Shown: positions 43,939 through 55,401, counted from the first letter of the stretch. The stretch: 64,000 nucleotides of DNA from Microcoleus sp. FACHB-672 (GCF_014695725.1 NZ_JACJOU010000026.1:186001-250000); one strand, 5' to 3'. Numbers and translations are program-made. The notes: generated from the sequence alone by a model not told the origin.

Positions 43939-46900
43939 TTAGAGATTGGAGAATTTCTTGCCCTGTGCTATTTTATTTGCTTGCTTGTCTTCTTCTTTCT
44001 CCAACGCCGGCACTGGCTTTTGCAATCCAAAGCCGCTAAACAATTCATTCAATTTGACAGTTAACCCTAAATAAGGCCCACTGGCGGATCGGGAACCGTC
44101 AAAGTCGCGATCCGTGACATCGCCGAACACATAACCGGCAGCTAGGCGCAAATTCGGCGTTAAATAATAACCAGTTTCTAGCACCCAGCCAATTTCGCTG
44201 TAATCATCTGCCGGCTGTCCAATCCAGCGCACTTCCCCGACGGCATCCCAGCGATATCCCAGCCGGTACGTGCTGCGAAGTTGGGTTAGATAAATTGTGC
44301 CGGTGCCGGCAAGATCATTTGCTAGGTAAGACGTACTCGTACGCATGGCACCTTTGCCATAAAATTCCCACCGCCAATTCGGTGCATAGATTGCTTCTAA
44401 GGCAAAGGTATGATCGTTGGAACTGCTGCTATTGTCAAAGAAAATACTATCCGGGATGATAGAAGGATTGCTGCGATATTCATATCTGAAAAGCGCATTA
44501 AATTTGTCATCAATCGGATCGCGGTAAGCAAGTCCTAAACGTAGGTTGATGCTATCTCCCAATTCTTCGAGCAGTTGGTTGGCGCTGGAAGCTTGCTGAT
44601 AGCGGAGTAGTGCAGTAACGGCGCGGGAAATTTTGCCAGTGGCTGCGGCTGAAATCACAGTATTGCCGCCGGCAGAAGAGGTGCGGTGTTCGTATCTGGC
44701 AGAGGCTTGAAAATCGGTATCGTTATTATATTGAATCCCCACGCTGTAACTATCGCCGCCGCGAACACCTAAAGCCGATGCCCCTTGTCCGTAAGCGTAG
44801 GGTTGAGCGAATTGTACGCCGGTGCCGGTGCGTCCGAATAAATCGCCAAAAATATGTTCGTAGCTGCCTTCGAGTCTTAATCCTGGAGCAATTGTCCAAC
44901 CTTGACGAATTCCGATTGCACCTGTCATGGCTTGAGCGTTGACGACGCCAAACCTGCCGGTTAAGGCGGTATCTTCTCCGAGTTTATAATCGCCGAGAAA
45001 GTCTAAGCTGGTAATTGAGTTGTTCTCAAATTGCCCGCCATTAAAGAAGATATGACTCAGTCGGAGCGTAATTCCTGGGTACGCTGCCCAATCGAGTCCT
45101 AGGATTGTTCTATCCGGGTAAATAATATCTTGTTGTGAGGCAAGATTGAGTTCATTTTGAGCGCGGAAGGTAAGGTTATTGGCAATTCGGTAGCTGAGGC
45201 GTGATCGCAGTTGTGATGAGGTGGTTTCGAGGGGGTTGGTTGGGCGGTTGTCTTCCCGATGCCGGTTAATCCAGTCAAATTCTAGGGAAGCTTTTGTGCC
45301 AATTCGCTGCAAGATGCCGGCGGATAGGGTGGTAAGGGAGTTATCAACTTGACTGCCGGGAATCGCTTCAAGTCTGGGTTCAAATAAGTCGGCGTAGGAT
45401 GTTAAGGGACGTGGGGCAATGCCTTGATTTTTTTCATGGTCATATTGAAATCTGAGTTGAGTAGATCGGGTGATGCCGGCAGACAGTTGTGCGCCGTAGC
45501 GACTTTGACCGGCAACAAAGCTGGTGGTGGCGTTATTATTAAATCCGCTATCGGTGGATCGATAATAGAGTCGGTAGTTTAATAAAGATTGGAAATTCGT
45601 AATCGGTAGCGGGTAATTAGGAATTTCAGCCGGCAATTGGGGATTCAAGTTTTCTTCCTCACCCACTCTCCCAATCTCTCCCTCTCCCAATCTCTCCCTC
45701 TGTTCCTCTACCGCTTGACTAACTCCTCGCCTGCCAATCCCGCCGTTCAATTCCAGCCGATACGCGGAACCGCTAACGTTCCCCAAAATATCAGAGTCAT
45801 TGCGGGAATGGGCGTATTCCCCAACTAACCGACTATTGTTGCCAAACGAAAGTAGGATATCTCCGCCGTAGAGTTCAAAGTCTCGGACACCGCGATCTTC
45901 ACGCAGGTAAGTCGCACCGATCCAGGAGGGACGGTTAAAGTCTCGTGAGATGTTGTATTGCAGGTGACTGCCTAAAATACTGGTGCTGTTGTCTTGGCTG
46001 TCGTACTGGTAGGTACTGATAATTCGCCGCACTAATATTGTGCCGGTGGGATCTGCGTTAACCCGTAAAATCGGACGCCGGAACAGTAAGGTGCCTCGGT
46101 CGTAGTCGATTTCGTAGTCGCTGCTGCGGGTGAGTTGCTGCCGGTATAAAACTGTGCCGGGACGATCCAATTCTTCGACTTCCAAAAATACGTCTTCGCT
46201 GCCGGGGACAACCAGCCGGCGGGAGAGGAAGTAGAAGCCGCTAGTGCCGTCGGGGATAATACTGTCTCGCTGAAACCCTTCTACGTCTTGACTATAGAAG
46301 CCGGTGACTTGTAGGTTTCCGAGATTATAGTTACCTTTGAAGCCGTGTAATGAGCGGGTGATCGCCGTGAATTGCTGAGATTGGGTAGAAAATTCCGAGA
46401 GGGCGTAGTCTCCCCACATGAAATAATCGGGTTGAGCACCTTCAATTAAAGGCGAGTGTTCAAATCGTAAATAGACGCTATCTCTAGAAGGTGCAACAGT
46501 TTCTCGGCTGCAATTGTCGCCGTAGGTGGGATATTGCTGTTCGTAAAATTGCAAATCTTGAAATAGCCGGCGATCAAATCCGCTGCAAGTGTCGTTAAGA
46601 TTGCGGGCGCTGTTAAATGCGCCGGTGAATAGCCAGTTTCCCCAGGTGCCGGTGGTGAAGGCTGCGCCTCTGGCGTTGAATTTGTAGTTATTATCGCCGT
46701 CGGCGGGAAGGAAGTTACTAAAACTATCCCAAAAATCAGTACCGCGCCGGCCAAAACGAAAGTCGATGACGCCGGTGAGCAGATTAGGTCTTAAGTTTGT
46801 CTCGAATTCAATTTGAGTAAAGGCTTCGAGTTGGGGGTTGGGAATGTCGGCTGGGGCGTTGGGGTTGGGTGTGCCGGCACGAATCCGAACGATGCCGGCT

Positions 46901-47817
46901 TGCAAACTTGATTGCAGGGTGGCGCTGAATTCTCCATTGCTGGTTTTGACTTGGTATCCGGGTTGGTCAGGATCAGCGTCTACAGAGATAAATTTCCCGG
47001 AACTCGTCGCCAGGGTAATCGTGGCGTCGCGGTTGGTGGGGTTGCCGGCGCTATCTAAAATTTGGCCGGTGACGGTGGCTGTAGACCGGCTATCGGCTGG
47101 AATCCGGGCTTCGAGGGTTTGGATTTTCAGTTGGGCGGGCATCCCTCGAACGAAAATACTAATTTTTGTCGCTGGCATTGAAGAATTTTGTTCCACACCG
47201 GCTTGCTGTCTGGCTTCTATAATATTTTCCCCTTCTATCAAGGGGACGCCGTACCAGGTTTGAGTGGTCGTGCCGGTGTTGGGATCGGTTTCGGTTTTGC
47301 CGATGAGGGCGGGATCGACCGGCTTGCCATTGACGAACAGTTGAATTTGGCTGCCGGTGGGATATTGCACAACAATTGTGGTAGCCGGTAAGTCTAATAC
47401 AGTGGCGGCGGTTGGGCTAATAATTTGAGTATTTTGAGCAGTAATTTGAGAATTTGGAGCTTGAGATAGGATTTTATTCCACAAAAATCCCTGATTCCCC
47501 CTCTCCCCCGCATCCGGCATTGGAGAATTTGAAGACAGTGAGGATATCTCCACCCCGTTTCCCCCACTCTCCCCCTTTTTGCTGGGGAGGCTGTATTGGT
47601 TTAAAAGTAAATTATTTGAGTTTAAATTATGGGTCGCTTGCGCCCAAATTTTTCCCTTGTATTGATTTATATTACCATGATACGCGAAGTTTTCAACAGG
47701 AGTAAACAATGTTTGTACCAAGTCCTGCTCCGTCGTGGGAGTTTGGGCGCGGGAAATTTCTTGAGAAGCGATCACCCCAACTAAACTGATGAGAAAGACG
47801 GATGTTAAGTTTTTCAT
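43939..47817 (-). CDS. Predicted outer-membrane beta-barrel protein with Ig-like N-terminus
   Basis: The 1292-aa exported protein has a signal peptide at 1-24 ([15 protein letters not shown]). A low-complexity piece lies at about 72-112. A beta-sandwich segment follows (about 125-225, [19 protein letters not shown]), then a Big-1/invasin-like Ig domain (about 230-335, [20 protein letters not shown]). From about 350 to the end there are many alternating strands with aromatic girdles ([36 protein letters not shown]), as in a large porin. No TonB box or plug is recognised. Its ATG overlaps the stop of the upstream DUF11 gene by 4 bp, so the two are translationally coupled. A translocon or anchor for the DUF11 proteins is inferred from context. 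Confidence 0.75.
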   Translation of the reverse strand: MKNLTSVFLISLVGVIASQEISRAQTPTTEQDLVQTLFTPVENFAYHGNINQYKGKIWAQATHNLNSNNLLLNQYSLPSKKGESGGNGVEISSLSSNSPMPDAGERGNQGFLWNKILSQAPNSQITAQNTQIISPTAATVLDLPATTIVVQYPTGSQIQLFVNGKPVDPALIGKTETDPNTGTTTQTWYGVPLIEGENIIEARQQAGVEQNSSMPATKISIFVRGMPAQLKIQTLEARIPADSRSTATVTGQILDSAGNPTNRDATITLATSSGKFISVDADPDQPGYQVKTSNGEFSATLQSSLQAGIVRIRAGTPNPNAPADIPNPQLEAFTQIEFETNLRPNLLTGVIDFRFGRRGTDFWDSFSNFLPADGDNNYKFNARGAAFTTGTWGNWLFTGAFNSARNLNDTCSGFDRRLFQDLQFYEQQYPTYGDNCSRETVAPSRDSVYLRFEHSPLIEGAQPDYFMWGDYALSEFSTQSQQFTAITRSLHGFKGNYNLGNLQVTGFYSQDVEGFQRDSIIPDGTSGFYFLSRRLVVPGSEDVFLEVEELDRPGTVLYRQQLTRSSDYEIDYDRGTLLFRRPILRVNADPTGTILVRRIISTYQYDSQDNSTSILGSHLQYNISRDFNRPSWIGATYLREDRGVRDFELYGGDILLSFGNNSRLVGEYAHSRNDSDILGNVSGSAYRLELNGGIGRRGVSQAVEEQRERLGEGEIGRVGEEENLNPQLPAEIPNYPLPITNFQSLLNYRLYYRSTDSGFNNNATTSFVAGQSRYGAQLSAGITRSTQLRFQYDHEKNQGIAPRPLTSYADLFEPRLEAIPGSQVDNSLTTLSAGILQRIGTKASLEFDWINRHREDNRPTNPLETTSSQLRSRLSYRIANNLTFRAQNELNLASQQDIIYPDRTILGLDWAAYPGITLRLSHIFFNGGQFENNSITSLDFLGDYKLGEDTALTGRFGVVNAQAMTGAIGIRQGWTIAPGLRLEGSYEHIFGDLFGRTGTGVQFAQPYAYGQGASALGVRGGDSYSVGIQYNNDTDFQASARYEHRTSSAGGNTVISAAATGKISRAVTALLRYQQASSANQLLEELGDSINLRLGLAYRDPIDDKFNALFRYEYRSNPSIIPDSIFFDNSSSSNDHTFALEAIYAPNWRWEFYGKGAMRTSTSYLANDLAGTGTIYLTQLRSTYRLGYRWDAVGEVRWIGQPADDYSEIGWVLETGYYLTPNLRLAAGYVFGDVTDRDFDGSRSASGPYLGLTVKLNELFSGFGLQKPVPALEKEEDKQANKIAQGKKFSNL

Positions 47818-50471
47818 TGCCCTCTGCTCCTATACTCCCCCTCTCCGGTACTCCCACTCTCCCCCTCAAAGGCTGGAGTAATCCCAAAGTTCATGCGTAC
47901 CAAGCCTCCGGGTTCTAACCGCACGAGTCGAGACTGGCTATTTCGTTCACTGAAATACTCATTTGGGGCGAAGGTGTAACCCGGAACGCTGGTGAGGTCG
48001 AGAACGCCGGTGCGGTAGCCGGGAAGGACGTTGGCAACGGAGAACAGGCCGTCATTGTCAGTGGTGATGCGGTTGCCATCATCTAAGAAAACTACGGCGT
48101 TTGGAACACCCGGTTCACCTTGTTGTTGTTCGCCATCAAAGTTTTTATCAACAAAAACGCGCCCGATGAGAGTGCCACAGTCGGAGACAATACCAGGGCG
48201 GATGACAAGGCGGTGGGTGGCAGGGCCGTCTTTGATGTCGAGGTTGCTATCGGTACGCCGGCCATTGACGGTGGCGGAGTTGCGACCGTCGCCCCGCACG
48301 GAGTCTGGGGTTAAACGGGCGGCGTAGGCAATGTTAAGGGTTTTACCGGCAGGAATCGTAAAGTTGCCGGCACTAAATGAAATCTCTCGCCCATTACTAT
48401 CGCTGGTGACGGTTACAGCTTGCCCGTCTAATTCACCCCGAACCGAGTCAGACCGGAAGCTGAGGCCGAGGGGCAGCCGATCGCGGACGGTAATGTTATT
48501 GGCAGGGGCACTGGAAAGGTTGCGGATCGAGAGGCGGTAGATAACCGTGTCTCCCGGTTCTGCGGCAATGCGATCACCGGTTTTAATAATTTCGATTTCT
48601 CTGGCTTCGCAGACGGCGGCGCTGAGATCGAGAACGGCTAAATCCAGCCGCTGGCGGTTTGGATCTTGCGGGCTGAGACTGCCGGCAGATGAGGTATTGG
48701 TTGTGCCGGCACCGATTGGTCTGCCATCGAGGGAGGTGGCAGTGTAGCTAATACTGCCGGTGTTACTCTGTCCGATCTCGATCCGGATGCGGCGCTCGTT
48801 GTAGTTGGAATCTGGGGGCGGATTGACAACTAAAATGTAGCGACGTCCTGCCTCAAGTTGACCGCGATTTAAGTCCAGCAGGAAGTTATAACCGCCTTGA
48901 TCTCCGTTGGTGAGGAAGAAGGGGTTGCTGTTTTCCGTGTTGGGCGAACTACCTTCTAGGATGTCGTTATCGCCAACATCTGGATATTCTGTGCCGGTGA
49001 GAGCGATTAATTTACCCAATCCAGTGCCGGTAGGATCGGCGGCGTCTGCTTCGTAGAGGGCAACACTAAAGCCGGTGTAGTCGGGTAAAAGTTCGCCGGC
49101 ACAACCTGTAATGCGTCCCAAGGGTGAAGTGAGGGGTTGTCTAACGGTGACGGGGGAAATAATCACGCTTTGCCCCACCGGCTTGGTGACATCATCTTTG
49201 TCTCCAATATTGACGGTGACAGAAGAGCCGGTGTTGGGAACGGGTTTGACATCTACATCCACCACAACGATGACGCCACCCCCAGGTGGGACGACAACGG
49301 GGGTGGGAGTGTTTGCCGGCACCGGCGTGGGAGTTGGAGTAGGTGTCGGTTCTGGAGTTGGGGTAGGAGTCGGAACTGGGGTAGGTGTGGGTTCCGGAGT
49401 TGGCGTGGGCGTCGGTTCTGGAGTTGGAGTAGGTGTCGGTTCCGGAGTTGGCGTGGGAAAAGGAATGGGACTGGGAGTGGGCGTGGGTGTTGGACAGTCG
49501 GTGAGAAGAAATGCGCCCGGATCAGCATTCACAACTTGATAGCGAACGCCGGTGACGGTTCCAGGGCCGATCGTCTGCTGCTGAACGGTGCGCGGATCGG
49601 GAATTTCAAATCTTAAAGAGGTGTTGCCGGGGTTGGAGACAACATATTCAAATTTGAGAACATCTCCTTCACCGATGCCGGCGCGAATGCCGTTGCGAAT
49701 GTTGCTAATTTCGCGGATAAAGTCGTCTCGCAGTTGGGTAAGAATATCCGCTTCTTCGGGGACTGCCCCCACCATTGCCTGAAAGCCGGTTTCAAAAGCT
49801 TGATTTGCAGAGGTGCTGCCGGTGGATGTGATCAGTGCGGCGACGGCTTGTTGGGTGGCAGTTTCCGCTTCTGTTTCTGTTAAACCGGCTGCCGTTAGTT
49901 GCGTTTTCACTAAATTGGCAAATACGGAAACGCCAATTTCTTGTGCCGCTGAACGTTCTAATCCTTGAATGATTTCTGCTTTTGCCGGCACTGCTTGCAC
50001 AACCGCATCTCTAGAAATTCTTGCCAGTTCGGAGAAGGTGGCGCTGGTGGGTTGCTGTGCCAAGGCGACGGTTACAGCGATCACGGCTTTAGTGGCTTCT
50101 TCTTGGGCAAAGCCGAGTCTTACCAATTCATCTGCCAATGCGCCCGCAAATGCGCCGGCAACGAAGTTATCATTGCCATCTCGAACGCCGCCCGGTGATA
50201 TCCTGAGAGGGCCAGTGCCAATTAAACCCAAATTTGTTGCGTTAGAAAGTCCATTTATGGGTTCTGGGTTAACTGAGTCACTGTATGTAAAACCGGCTTG
50301 ATTTTGCACAACGATGTCGGGAATTACGCACTGAGGGTCTTGTTCTTGCGCCACCACAGCAGCCGGTAAAAGTAAAGCCGTGAAAGGTAAAACAGTCAGA
50401 ATGGTGAAAAATGATGTTTCACTTTTCTTCTTTCTGGCTTTTTCTGTGAGTTGTGATGGCGGGTTGAACAC
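47814..50471 (-). CDS. Secreted DUF11 / SdrD-B-like protein with TP-rich stalk
   Basis: The 885-aa protein starts at GTG 50471. A signal peptide is near 22-42 ([15 protein letters not shown]). Next is an Ala/Thr-rich helical segment (about 100-265) and a short beta domain. A Pro-Thr-Glu stalk follows at about 325-390 ([18 protein letters not shown] repeats). A beta-rich domain (about 440-620) precedes a DUF11 domain (about 630-755, [20 protein letters not shown]) and an SdrD-B-like domain (about 775-870, [20 protein letters not shown]) of the kind that binds calcium or forms isopeptides. The stalk suggests a protein extending from the surface. It is coupled to the beta-barrel gene by an ATGA overlap. 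Confidence 0.78.
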   Translation of the reverse strand: MFNPPSQLTEKARKKKSETSFFTILTVLPFTALLLPAAVVAQEQDPQCVIPDIVVQNQAGFTYSDSVNPEPINGLSNATNLGLIGTGPLRISPGGVRDGNDNFVAGAFAGALADELVRLGFAQEEATKAVIAVTVALAQQPTSATFSELARISRDAVVQAVPAKAEIIQGLERSAAQEIGVSVFANLVKTQLTAAGLTETEAETATQQAVAALITSTGSTSANQAFETGFQAMVGAVPEEADILTQLRDDFIREISNIRNGIRAGIGEGDVLKFEYVVSNPGNTSLRFEIPDPRTVQQQTIGPGTVTGVRYQVVNADPGAFLLTDCPTPTPTPSPIPFPTPTPEPTPTPTPEPTPTPTPEPTPTPVPTPTPTPEPTPTPTPTPVPANTPTPVVVPPGGGVIVVVDVDVKPVPNTGSSVTVNIGDKDDVTKPVGQSVIISPVTVRQPLTSPLGRITGCAGELLPDYTGFSVALYEADAADPTGTGLGKLIALTGTEYPDVGDNDILEGSSPNTENSNPFFLTNGDQGGYNFLLDLNRGQLEAGRRYILVVNPPPDSNYNERRIRIEIGQSNTGSISYTATSLDGRPIGAGTTNTSSAGSLSPQDPNRQRLDLAVLDLSAAVCEAREIEIIKTGDRIAAEPGDTVIYRLSIRNLSSAPANNITVRDRLPLGLSFRSDSVRGELDGQAVTVTSDSNGREISFSAGNFTIPAGKTLNIAYAARLTPDSVRGDGRNSATVNGRRTDSNLDIKDGPATHRLVIRPGIVSDCGTLIGRVFVDKNFDGEQQQGEPGVPNAVVFLDDGNRITTDNDGLFSVANVLPGYRTGVLDLTSVPGYTFAPNEYFSERNSQSRLVRLEPGGLVRMNFGITPAFEGESGSTGEGEYRSRGQ

Positions 50472-50524
50472 CTGATTTTATACCTCTTTTTAGGTCATGA
50501 ATTTGGGGATATTGACGGATTTTT

Positions 50525-50550
50525 TAATCGCAGATAAACACAGATGAATT
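50525..50550. repeat. Short copy of the CGCAGATAAACGCAGAT-type repeat
   Basis: TAATCGCAGATAAACACAGATGAA lies between two genes of the DUF11 operon. Confidence 0.6.
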
Positions 50551-50586
50551 TAGAAATTTTCCAAGTTTTTTATTTTAAATGGATTT

Positions 50587-51189
50587 CTATTTAACTTTGA
50601 TTTGATAGGTTGCTTCGATTTCTGCCGGATTTACAGGTTTTGTAAATTCCCAGCGAATGTGTGTGTAAGCTTCTGCCGGCGCAGGTTTAGTTTCTATTTT
50701 GCCGTCGGGAAGGGTTTTTTGAATCGTTGGATTTGCTAGATATGTTTTAGCGTTATCAATGCTGTAAGTAATTTTTGCGTCTGTGCCGGTTGTTGAATTT
50801 AAGACATACACGGTTTGTTTAGGAATAGGTTGGGTCACGACAAAGTTATTTACGAGTGAGGCTGTGCTGTTTTCTCCGCGTAAGGTGTAACGAATAATGT
50901 CTCCGGGTTGCACAACTGCGTTTGCCGATAATGTTTGCCAAGTCCTATTTTCTTTGCCATTTTCATCTTTGCTCACGACTTGTCTTTCTGCTTGCAAGCG
51001 CAATTGCACCGGCTTTGCAGGGGTTTGGGTTAAAAGGGGTATGTTTTGTTGGGTTAATTTCTGAGGTTTTAGTCTTTTGTTTTTGAGTAAATGAGGGTTA
51101 GGGTGTGTTTGTTGGGCGTTTAATAGGGTTAGTTTAGGGTTTGTTAAAAGTGTGAGGGTGAGCGGTGCGAGGAGTAGTAGGTTTTGCAT
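50587..51189 (-). CDS. Small exported DUF11-like protein
   Basis: The product is about 200 aa, with a signal peptide (MQNLLLLAPLTLTLLTNPKL) and one beta-sandwich domain (about 90-200) with QPGDIIRYTLRGENSTASLV, as in DUF11 domains. The open frame extends to 51273, but the extra N-terminal 28 residues translate a dispersed repeat copy (51236-51290), so ATG 51189 is chosen. It lies between the two large DUF11 genes with gaps of about 115 and 200 bp. Role unknown; it may be a minor subunit of the same surface structure. Confidence 0.72.
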   Translation of the reverse strand: MQNLLLLAPLTLTLLTNPKLTLLNAQQTHPNPHLLKNKRLKPQKLTQQNIPLLTQTPAKPVQLRLQAERQVVSKDENGKENRTWQTLSANAVVQPGDIIRYTLRGENSTASLVNNFVVTQPIPKQTVYVLNSTTGTDAKITYSIDNAKTYLANPTIQKTLPDGKIETKPAPAEAYTHIRWEFTKPVNPAEIEATYQIKVK

Positions 51190-51235
51190 TTTTATGCCCC
51201 TGAGTATGTTGAGCTTCTGTTGGATGGGGTGTTTT

Positions 51236-51290
51236 TTTAACCGCAGATGATAGCGAAGCGTGGCGCTAGCCATACGCAGATGAATGTGGA
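51236..51290. repeat. Dispersed CGCAGAT-type repeat with insertion
   Basis: TTAACCGCAGATGATAGCGAAGCG...CATACGCAGATGAATG is a diverged copy. The inner AGCGAAGCGTGGCGCTAGCC piece is absent from most other copies, but a similar piece is seen at about 58850-58875. Confidence 0.6.
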
Positions 51291-51388
51291 GATTTTTCGT
51301 GAATGGTGTTTGTTTTTGTTTGTTGTTGGGTTTTGTTGGGATAGTGTTGGTTATTGGTTTTATCTGGAGTGTTTTTCAAAAAAACGTC

Positions 51389-54007
51389 TCAATTTACTCT
51401 ACGCTGGAATGTAAAGGTTCCTGATTGACCGGGTGCTAAAGAACCTCGTACTCTATTTACATATTTTGTGACATCCTGATTAACGTTTGTTCCTGTTTGA
51501 TCTTGTCCCTGAAGTGTGGCCGGCCTGCCGCTGAAAAAAGTAATGGTTCCGCCGTTAGAATCAAGGGCAGATCCCACAACATTGCTTGTGTCAATGCCGG
51601 TTATTGGATTATTATCTCCATCGCTATTATCGTTATCAAGCGCCCAATTGTTGCCTTTGGGATTGCTGGCTGCTTCGTAAGTGGTTCCATCTTCGGTGAT
51701 GGTAATATCTTGTGCGGTTAAGGTGACGTTGCCGATTCCTCCTCCGGGGGTTGATATGTTTGTGTAGGTAAAGCGAAATTCGATAATATTTCCGGGTGAC
51801 GGTGTTTTAGCAGTTGTGCTAAATGTGTCTTGACCGGCAGGCACATCCGCGCCGGTTGCTTTCAAAAGTCTTGACTCTTTTAACATCCGCAAAAAGCCGG
51901 TATAAACGCGATCAATTTTCCTGTTTGCCGGCTCTCCTGTATCCAGCAAACCGTTTCCGTTACTATCAATAAAAGCGGCAACCGGCACCGGATAACCCCG
52001 CAATTGAGCAGTGGAAGGTAAGTCGATTTGCACACTATAATTTGCGCTTTGATTGGCGGCTAAGTTGGTAATAATGACGGGTGGTTGTGGACTTGTAAAC
52101 CCTGCGGTTGGGTTATAGGTATAAGTGGCGGATAAATTCCCGTAAATAATCGTGACAACTGTTCCCGCCGGCAAATCATTAGCATTTGCTGGCAAGGTGG
52201 GTAAAAGGGTGATATTCGCAAGATTGACGGCAGTATTTTGAACGGTGTTAGTAAATTCGACAGGCGCAGGATCAACCGGCTGGGAGGGATCTAATCCGGG
52301 GGGAATGGGCGCGGATTTATTGACAAAATCATCGTTGTTATCCGTTGGCCCAACAGCCCCCGGTGCCCCTGCTGGGCCATTGAGAAGGCCAGCGGATGGG
52401 CCAGTTACGATGACGACGTTGGGTTCACCGCCAGGGCCGGTGCCGCTGTTATCATTGTTGGGGTCGGTTCCTTGATTGCCTGGATTGGGAACGCCGGTAT
52501 CAATAATTGGGTTGCCGGTGCTGTCGGTGGAACCGGGGGTGCCATCATCATTAAAGTTGTTAGGAACGCGATCACCCGATTCGTCATAAACGAGGGAGTC
52601 GGGATCACCGGCAGTTGAACCTAAAACTTGAGCGAGGTTGGCGACGGTGGCGGTGGTTGTTAGCCGGCTTGTTAGGACTTGGAAGGAAAATCCGTTAATT
52701 AGTGTGCCGGTGGCAACGGTCCCGTCTAAAATAAACCCGATTCGCGTTACATTTGCTAAGCCGCCGATTGCTGCGTCGTTGGGGTTGGTGTACCACTGCG
52801 CTTGCAAGGCATTTACGGTTGCTGGATCGTCTTTGGTGAAGATCGCTTGCCACTGACTAGGAATTGTCCGAGTGTCGGTTAGCTGAGTCCCCGCCGGCAC
52901 GACGTCGGAAATTAAAATTCGCGTGACAGAGGTGCCGTTAACCGTAATTGGGGTGCCGGCTAAGTCAGCGGGAACGATGCCGGTGCTGCCGGTAACGGTC
53001 TGCGACAGCACTTCCAGGGCTAAGTTATAAGTAATGCGATCATCACTCGCATCGGCGGGGTTGCCGGCATTAATCGGTTCTGCGTGGGTTTTGTAAATCG
53101 CCGGCAACGCGAGGGGGTTTGCCCCGACTGTCGCTGTCTGAGTCGCACTCGCCTCACGGATGCCATTCGCCGGCACTCCTGCGGTTTCGCCGGCAACGCC
53201 ATCTGGGTTATCAACGGTATAAACATCCCCAGGTTCGGCAGTTTGCGCCACATTTTGCGCGTTATTGGGGGTTTGTCCGAGTTGCACGGCAATCTCATTG
53301 CCGTCGGTTGCTTCTGGATTGAGTGTCACCGGCACTCGCACGCGAATCGATCCGCCAGGGGCAAATGAGCCGGTTTCCACACCATCCGCCGTGAAGGTGA
53401 AGCCGGCGAGAGTTGAACCGGCTGCAATATCTACCCACGTTTGCCCCCCATCCACACTAATTTGCAGATTGCCGGTGACTGTGCCAGGGCCGGTGACAGT
53501 TGCTAGATTGGGAATTCTAAATCTTGTCGGATCGTTGCCGACGTTGGTAATTCTGTAGTTGAAATAAAGTAAATCGCCCGGTTCAATTTCGCTATTGCCA
53601 TCCGCTTCGGTAAAGCCGGCTGCGGTTACGGTAATCCCCGCCACTTCTGCCACAGAGATCGTAACAGTGTTGGAAATTACCTCGTTAATTTCTCCGGTGT
53701 TGGGATCTTGATAGGTTCCCGTTGCTTCGTTTTCGATCACCGTGCCTGCCGGCGTGCTTTGTGCTTGTGCCAAAGTCGGTAAAATTAAGCAAGAAAAAGG
53801 CAAAACACAGCATCCAAAAGCCAAGTTCCAAGATACAAAAAGCTTTCTTTTCTTGGCTTTTAACTTTTGATTGATTTGGCCGTTAACGCTTTGTTCACTA
53901 TCTTTTTTTCTATCACCGGCTCCCTGTCGCGCTGCTTTCCCCTCGCAGTTATGTCGCCACAGACGGGCCGCCCATTCTTCACTTTGTTTCACTGGCTGAG
54001 ACCCCAC
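51389..54007 (-). CDS. Large exported DUF11 repeat protein
   Basis: The 872-aa protein is the first gene of the four-gene surface operon. The frame opens at GTG 54007. An unusually long charged leader (1-56) precedes a hydrophobic signal core (VSWNLAFGCCVLPFSCLIL) and the cleavage-like LAQAQS near 82, so the true start may be further in. Several beta-sandwich domains follow, including a DUF11-like domain (about 105-230, EPGDLLYFNYRITNVGNDP) and later DUF11-related segments (about 590-870, NIIEFRFTYTNIS). Asp/Asn-rich loops (GDRVPNNFNDDGTPGSTDST) at about 470-520 suggest calcium binding. No anchor motif is seen. Probable surface or matrix protein. Confidence 0.75.
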   Translation of the reverse strand: MGSQPVKQSEEWAARLWRHNCEGKAARQGAGDRKKDSEQSVNGQINQKLKAKKRKLFVSWNLAFGCCVLPFSCLILPTLAQAQSTPAGTVIENEATGTYQDPNTGEINEVISNTVTISVAEVAGITVTAAGFTEADGNSEIEPGDLLYFNYRITNVGNDPTRFRIPNLATVTGPGTVTGNLQISVDGGQTWVDIAAGSTLAGFTFTADGVETGSFAPGGSIRVRVPVTLNPEATDGNEIAVQLGQTPNNAQNVAQTAEPGDVYTVDNPDGVAGETAGVPANGIREASATQTATVGANPLALPAIYKTHAEPINAGNPADASDDRITYNLALEVLSQTVTGSTGIVPADLAGTPITVNGTSVTRILISDVVPAGTQLTDTRTIPSQWQAIFTKDDPATVNALQAQWYTNPNDAAIGGLANVTRIGFILDGTVATGTLINGFSFQVLTSRLTTTATVANLAQVLGSTAGDPDSLVYDESGDRVPNNFNDDGTPGSTDSTGNPIIDTGVPNPGNQGTDPNNDNSGTGPGGEPNVVIVTGPSAGLLNGPAGAPGAVGPTDNNDDFVNKSAPIPPGLDPSQPVDPAPVEFTNTVQNTAVNLANITLLPTLPANANDLPAGTVVTIIYGNLSATYTYNPTAGFTSPQPPVIITNLAANQSANYSVQIDLPSTAQLRGYPVPVAAFIDSNGNGLLDTGEPANRKIDRVYTGFLRMLKESRLLKATGADVPAGQDTFSTTAKTPSPGNIIEFRFTYTNISTPGGGIGNVTLTAQDITITEDGTTYEAASNPKGNNWALDNDNSDGDNNPITGIDTSNVVGSALDSNGGTITFFSGRPATLQGQDQTGTNVNQDVTKYVNRVRGSLAPGQSGTFTFQRRVN

Positions 54008-54537
54008 CGGGTAGACGCCCCATATTTTTATAGCATAAACTTTTAAGTAAAAAATATTACATTTTTTGAATAACTCTTGTGGTATAAATACCGACTTGCC
54101 GGCACTCCTAGTGAACTCACTTTTTTGTGAATACTCCTCATGAGGATTGAGGGAGATGCCGGAATAAAAAATCTTTCAGATGGGACAAAATCTGCTTGTA
54201 AACGAATTTAGCTTAAGTTTTATCAGTCCAAAATTGTGTTAAATTTCCTAACAATTTTTGGAAGTGCCAATAACATTTCAGAGGGGTTCCCATAGGTTTG
54301 GCTAGCGTCACAAAGCCGGAAATTTGGGGAAATAGAAAGCTAAGGATAAATCAGTTTAAATAATCTTGTGCTGTGAATAGAATAAACGCTGCCGGCACAT
54401 AGTTTTTCTGATAGCAGAATTTAGGCTTGCTTGCTTTCTTTGAAAAGCATTCAAACGGGAGAAGTTGTATAAAACTTTACTAAGCGCTTTGCTTTGGAAA
54501 AAGCGCCTGAATTTTCACAAACAAGTGCCGGTGAAGA
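54008..54537. other. Upstream region of the DUF11 operon
   Basis: About 530 bp, AT-rich near the operon start. The region holds the presumed operon promoter and a 12-bp palindrome TCCTCATGAGGA (54135-54146). No small gene is credible; a short + strand frame at 54465-54671 overlaps the PEP-CTERM gene. Confidence 0.45.
54135..54146. promoter_or_regulatory. Palindrome upstream of the DUF11 operon
   Basis: TCCTCATGAGGA is a perfect 12-bp palindrome 128 bp before the first DUF11 gene. It could be an operator, but nothing else supports this. Confidence 0.3.
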
Positions 54538-55401
54538 TTAAAATTTTTGTTTTCTTTGGTTTTTGCGCCCTTTTAGGAAACCAATCGCGCCGGCACCCAC
54601 TAACCCCAGCACCACACTGGGTTCGGGAACCGCCTCAGCCGGTGGCGCTGTGCCGAGAGAACCGCCTTTGAGAAATACGGCAGAGTCCATGAAGCCATCA
54701 CCGGCATCTTTTATCTTGATCGAGAGCGTGTTCCGAGAATTTTTGTTAAGCAGACCCTCAAAGGCCAGAGTTTTCGTATAACCATCTAACTTGGTCAGGG
54801 TATTCGCGCCGGCAGGATTGTTGATAAAATCCGGGTGATAAGTTCCGCTGCGATTTGGGATGAGGTTTGAGATCGTCGCGTCTTGCCCGTCGCTCAACTT
54901 CGCTAAATTCGTGCCATTCAGCAAAAGCTCAAAAGCGTCGTTGTATTCAGATCCGCCAAATTCCACAAACTCTTCCGATCCAAAGACATATTGGAAAAAC
55001 ACCTTATCTGCAGTGCTGTCGGCGTCAAAGCTGATATCTAAGCTAATCGAGTCGTCAACGTCCCCTCCAACTCCAAAATCGGTGCTTAAATCGGTTGCAT
55101 AGTCAAGGTTTCTTCCGTCTTCCGTATTCTCTCCCGGGATATGGGCGACGTTGCCTGTACTGAGAACGATGCCTGATCCCAGCTCAAAAGGATCGCTCTC
55201 GAAAATTCCAAAGGCATTAGCATTTCCTATCGGGTTGACTGAAAAATTGCTCAGTCCAGTGGTGTCACCCAGCAAGGACTGCAGTAAAACAGAACCGTTG
55301 TTGTTTGGGGTAATGCTGAACCCTCGTGCCGGTGCGGCTGCTGTGCCCAGGAGTGCAGTCAGGGCAACTGCTGTTGTGGCGGTTGTTTGTAAAAGCTTCA
55401 T
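54538..55401 (-). CDS. PEP-CTERM protein with choice-of-anchor L domain
   Basis: The 287-aa exported protein has a signal peptide (residues about 1-27, ALTALLGTAAAPARGF). The main beta domain has the anchor-L pattern (GIVLSTGNVAHIPGENTEDG, FFQYVFGSEEFVEFGGSEYND). The C-terminal sorting signal is VPEPSVVLGLVGAGAIGFLKG followed by a basic tail (quoted in part: VPEPSVVLGLVG). PEP-CTERM proteins are processed by exosortase and are linked with exopolysaccharide. No exosortase gene is in the window. Its place next to the DUF11 operon extends the surface-protein region. Confidence 0.88.
   Translation of the reverse strand: MKLLQTTATTAVALTALLGTAAAPARGFSITPNNNGSVLLQSLLGDTTGLSNFSVNPIGNANAFGIFESDPFELGSGIVLSTGNVAHIPGENTEDGRNLDYATDLSTDFGVGGDVDDSISLDISFDADSTADKVFFQYVFGSEEFVEFGGSEYNDAFELLLNGTNLAKLSDGQDATISNLIPNRSGTYHPDFINNPAGANTLTKLDGYTKTLAFEGLLNKNSRNTLSIKIKDAGDGFMDSAVFLKGGSLGTAPPAEAVPEPSVVLGLVGAGAIGFLKGRKNQRKQKF

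Noticed and set aside
49111-49616. Gly/Val-rich + strand ORFs
   Set aside because: They are the antisense reading of the Pro-Thr stalk.
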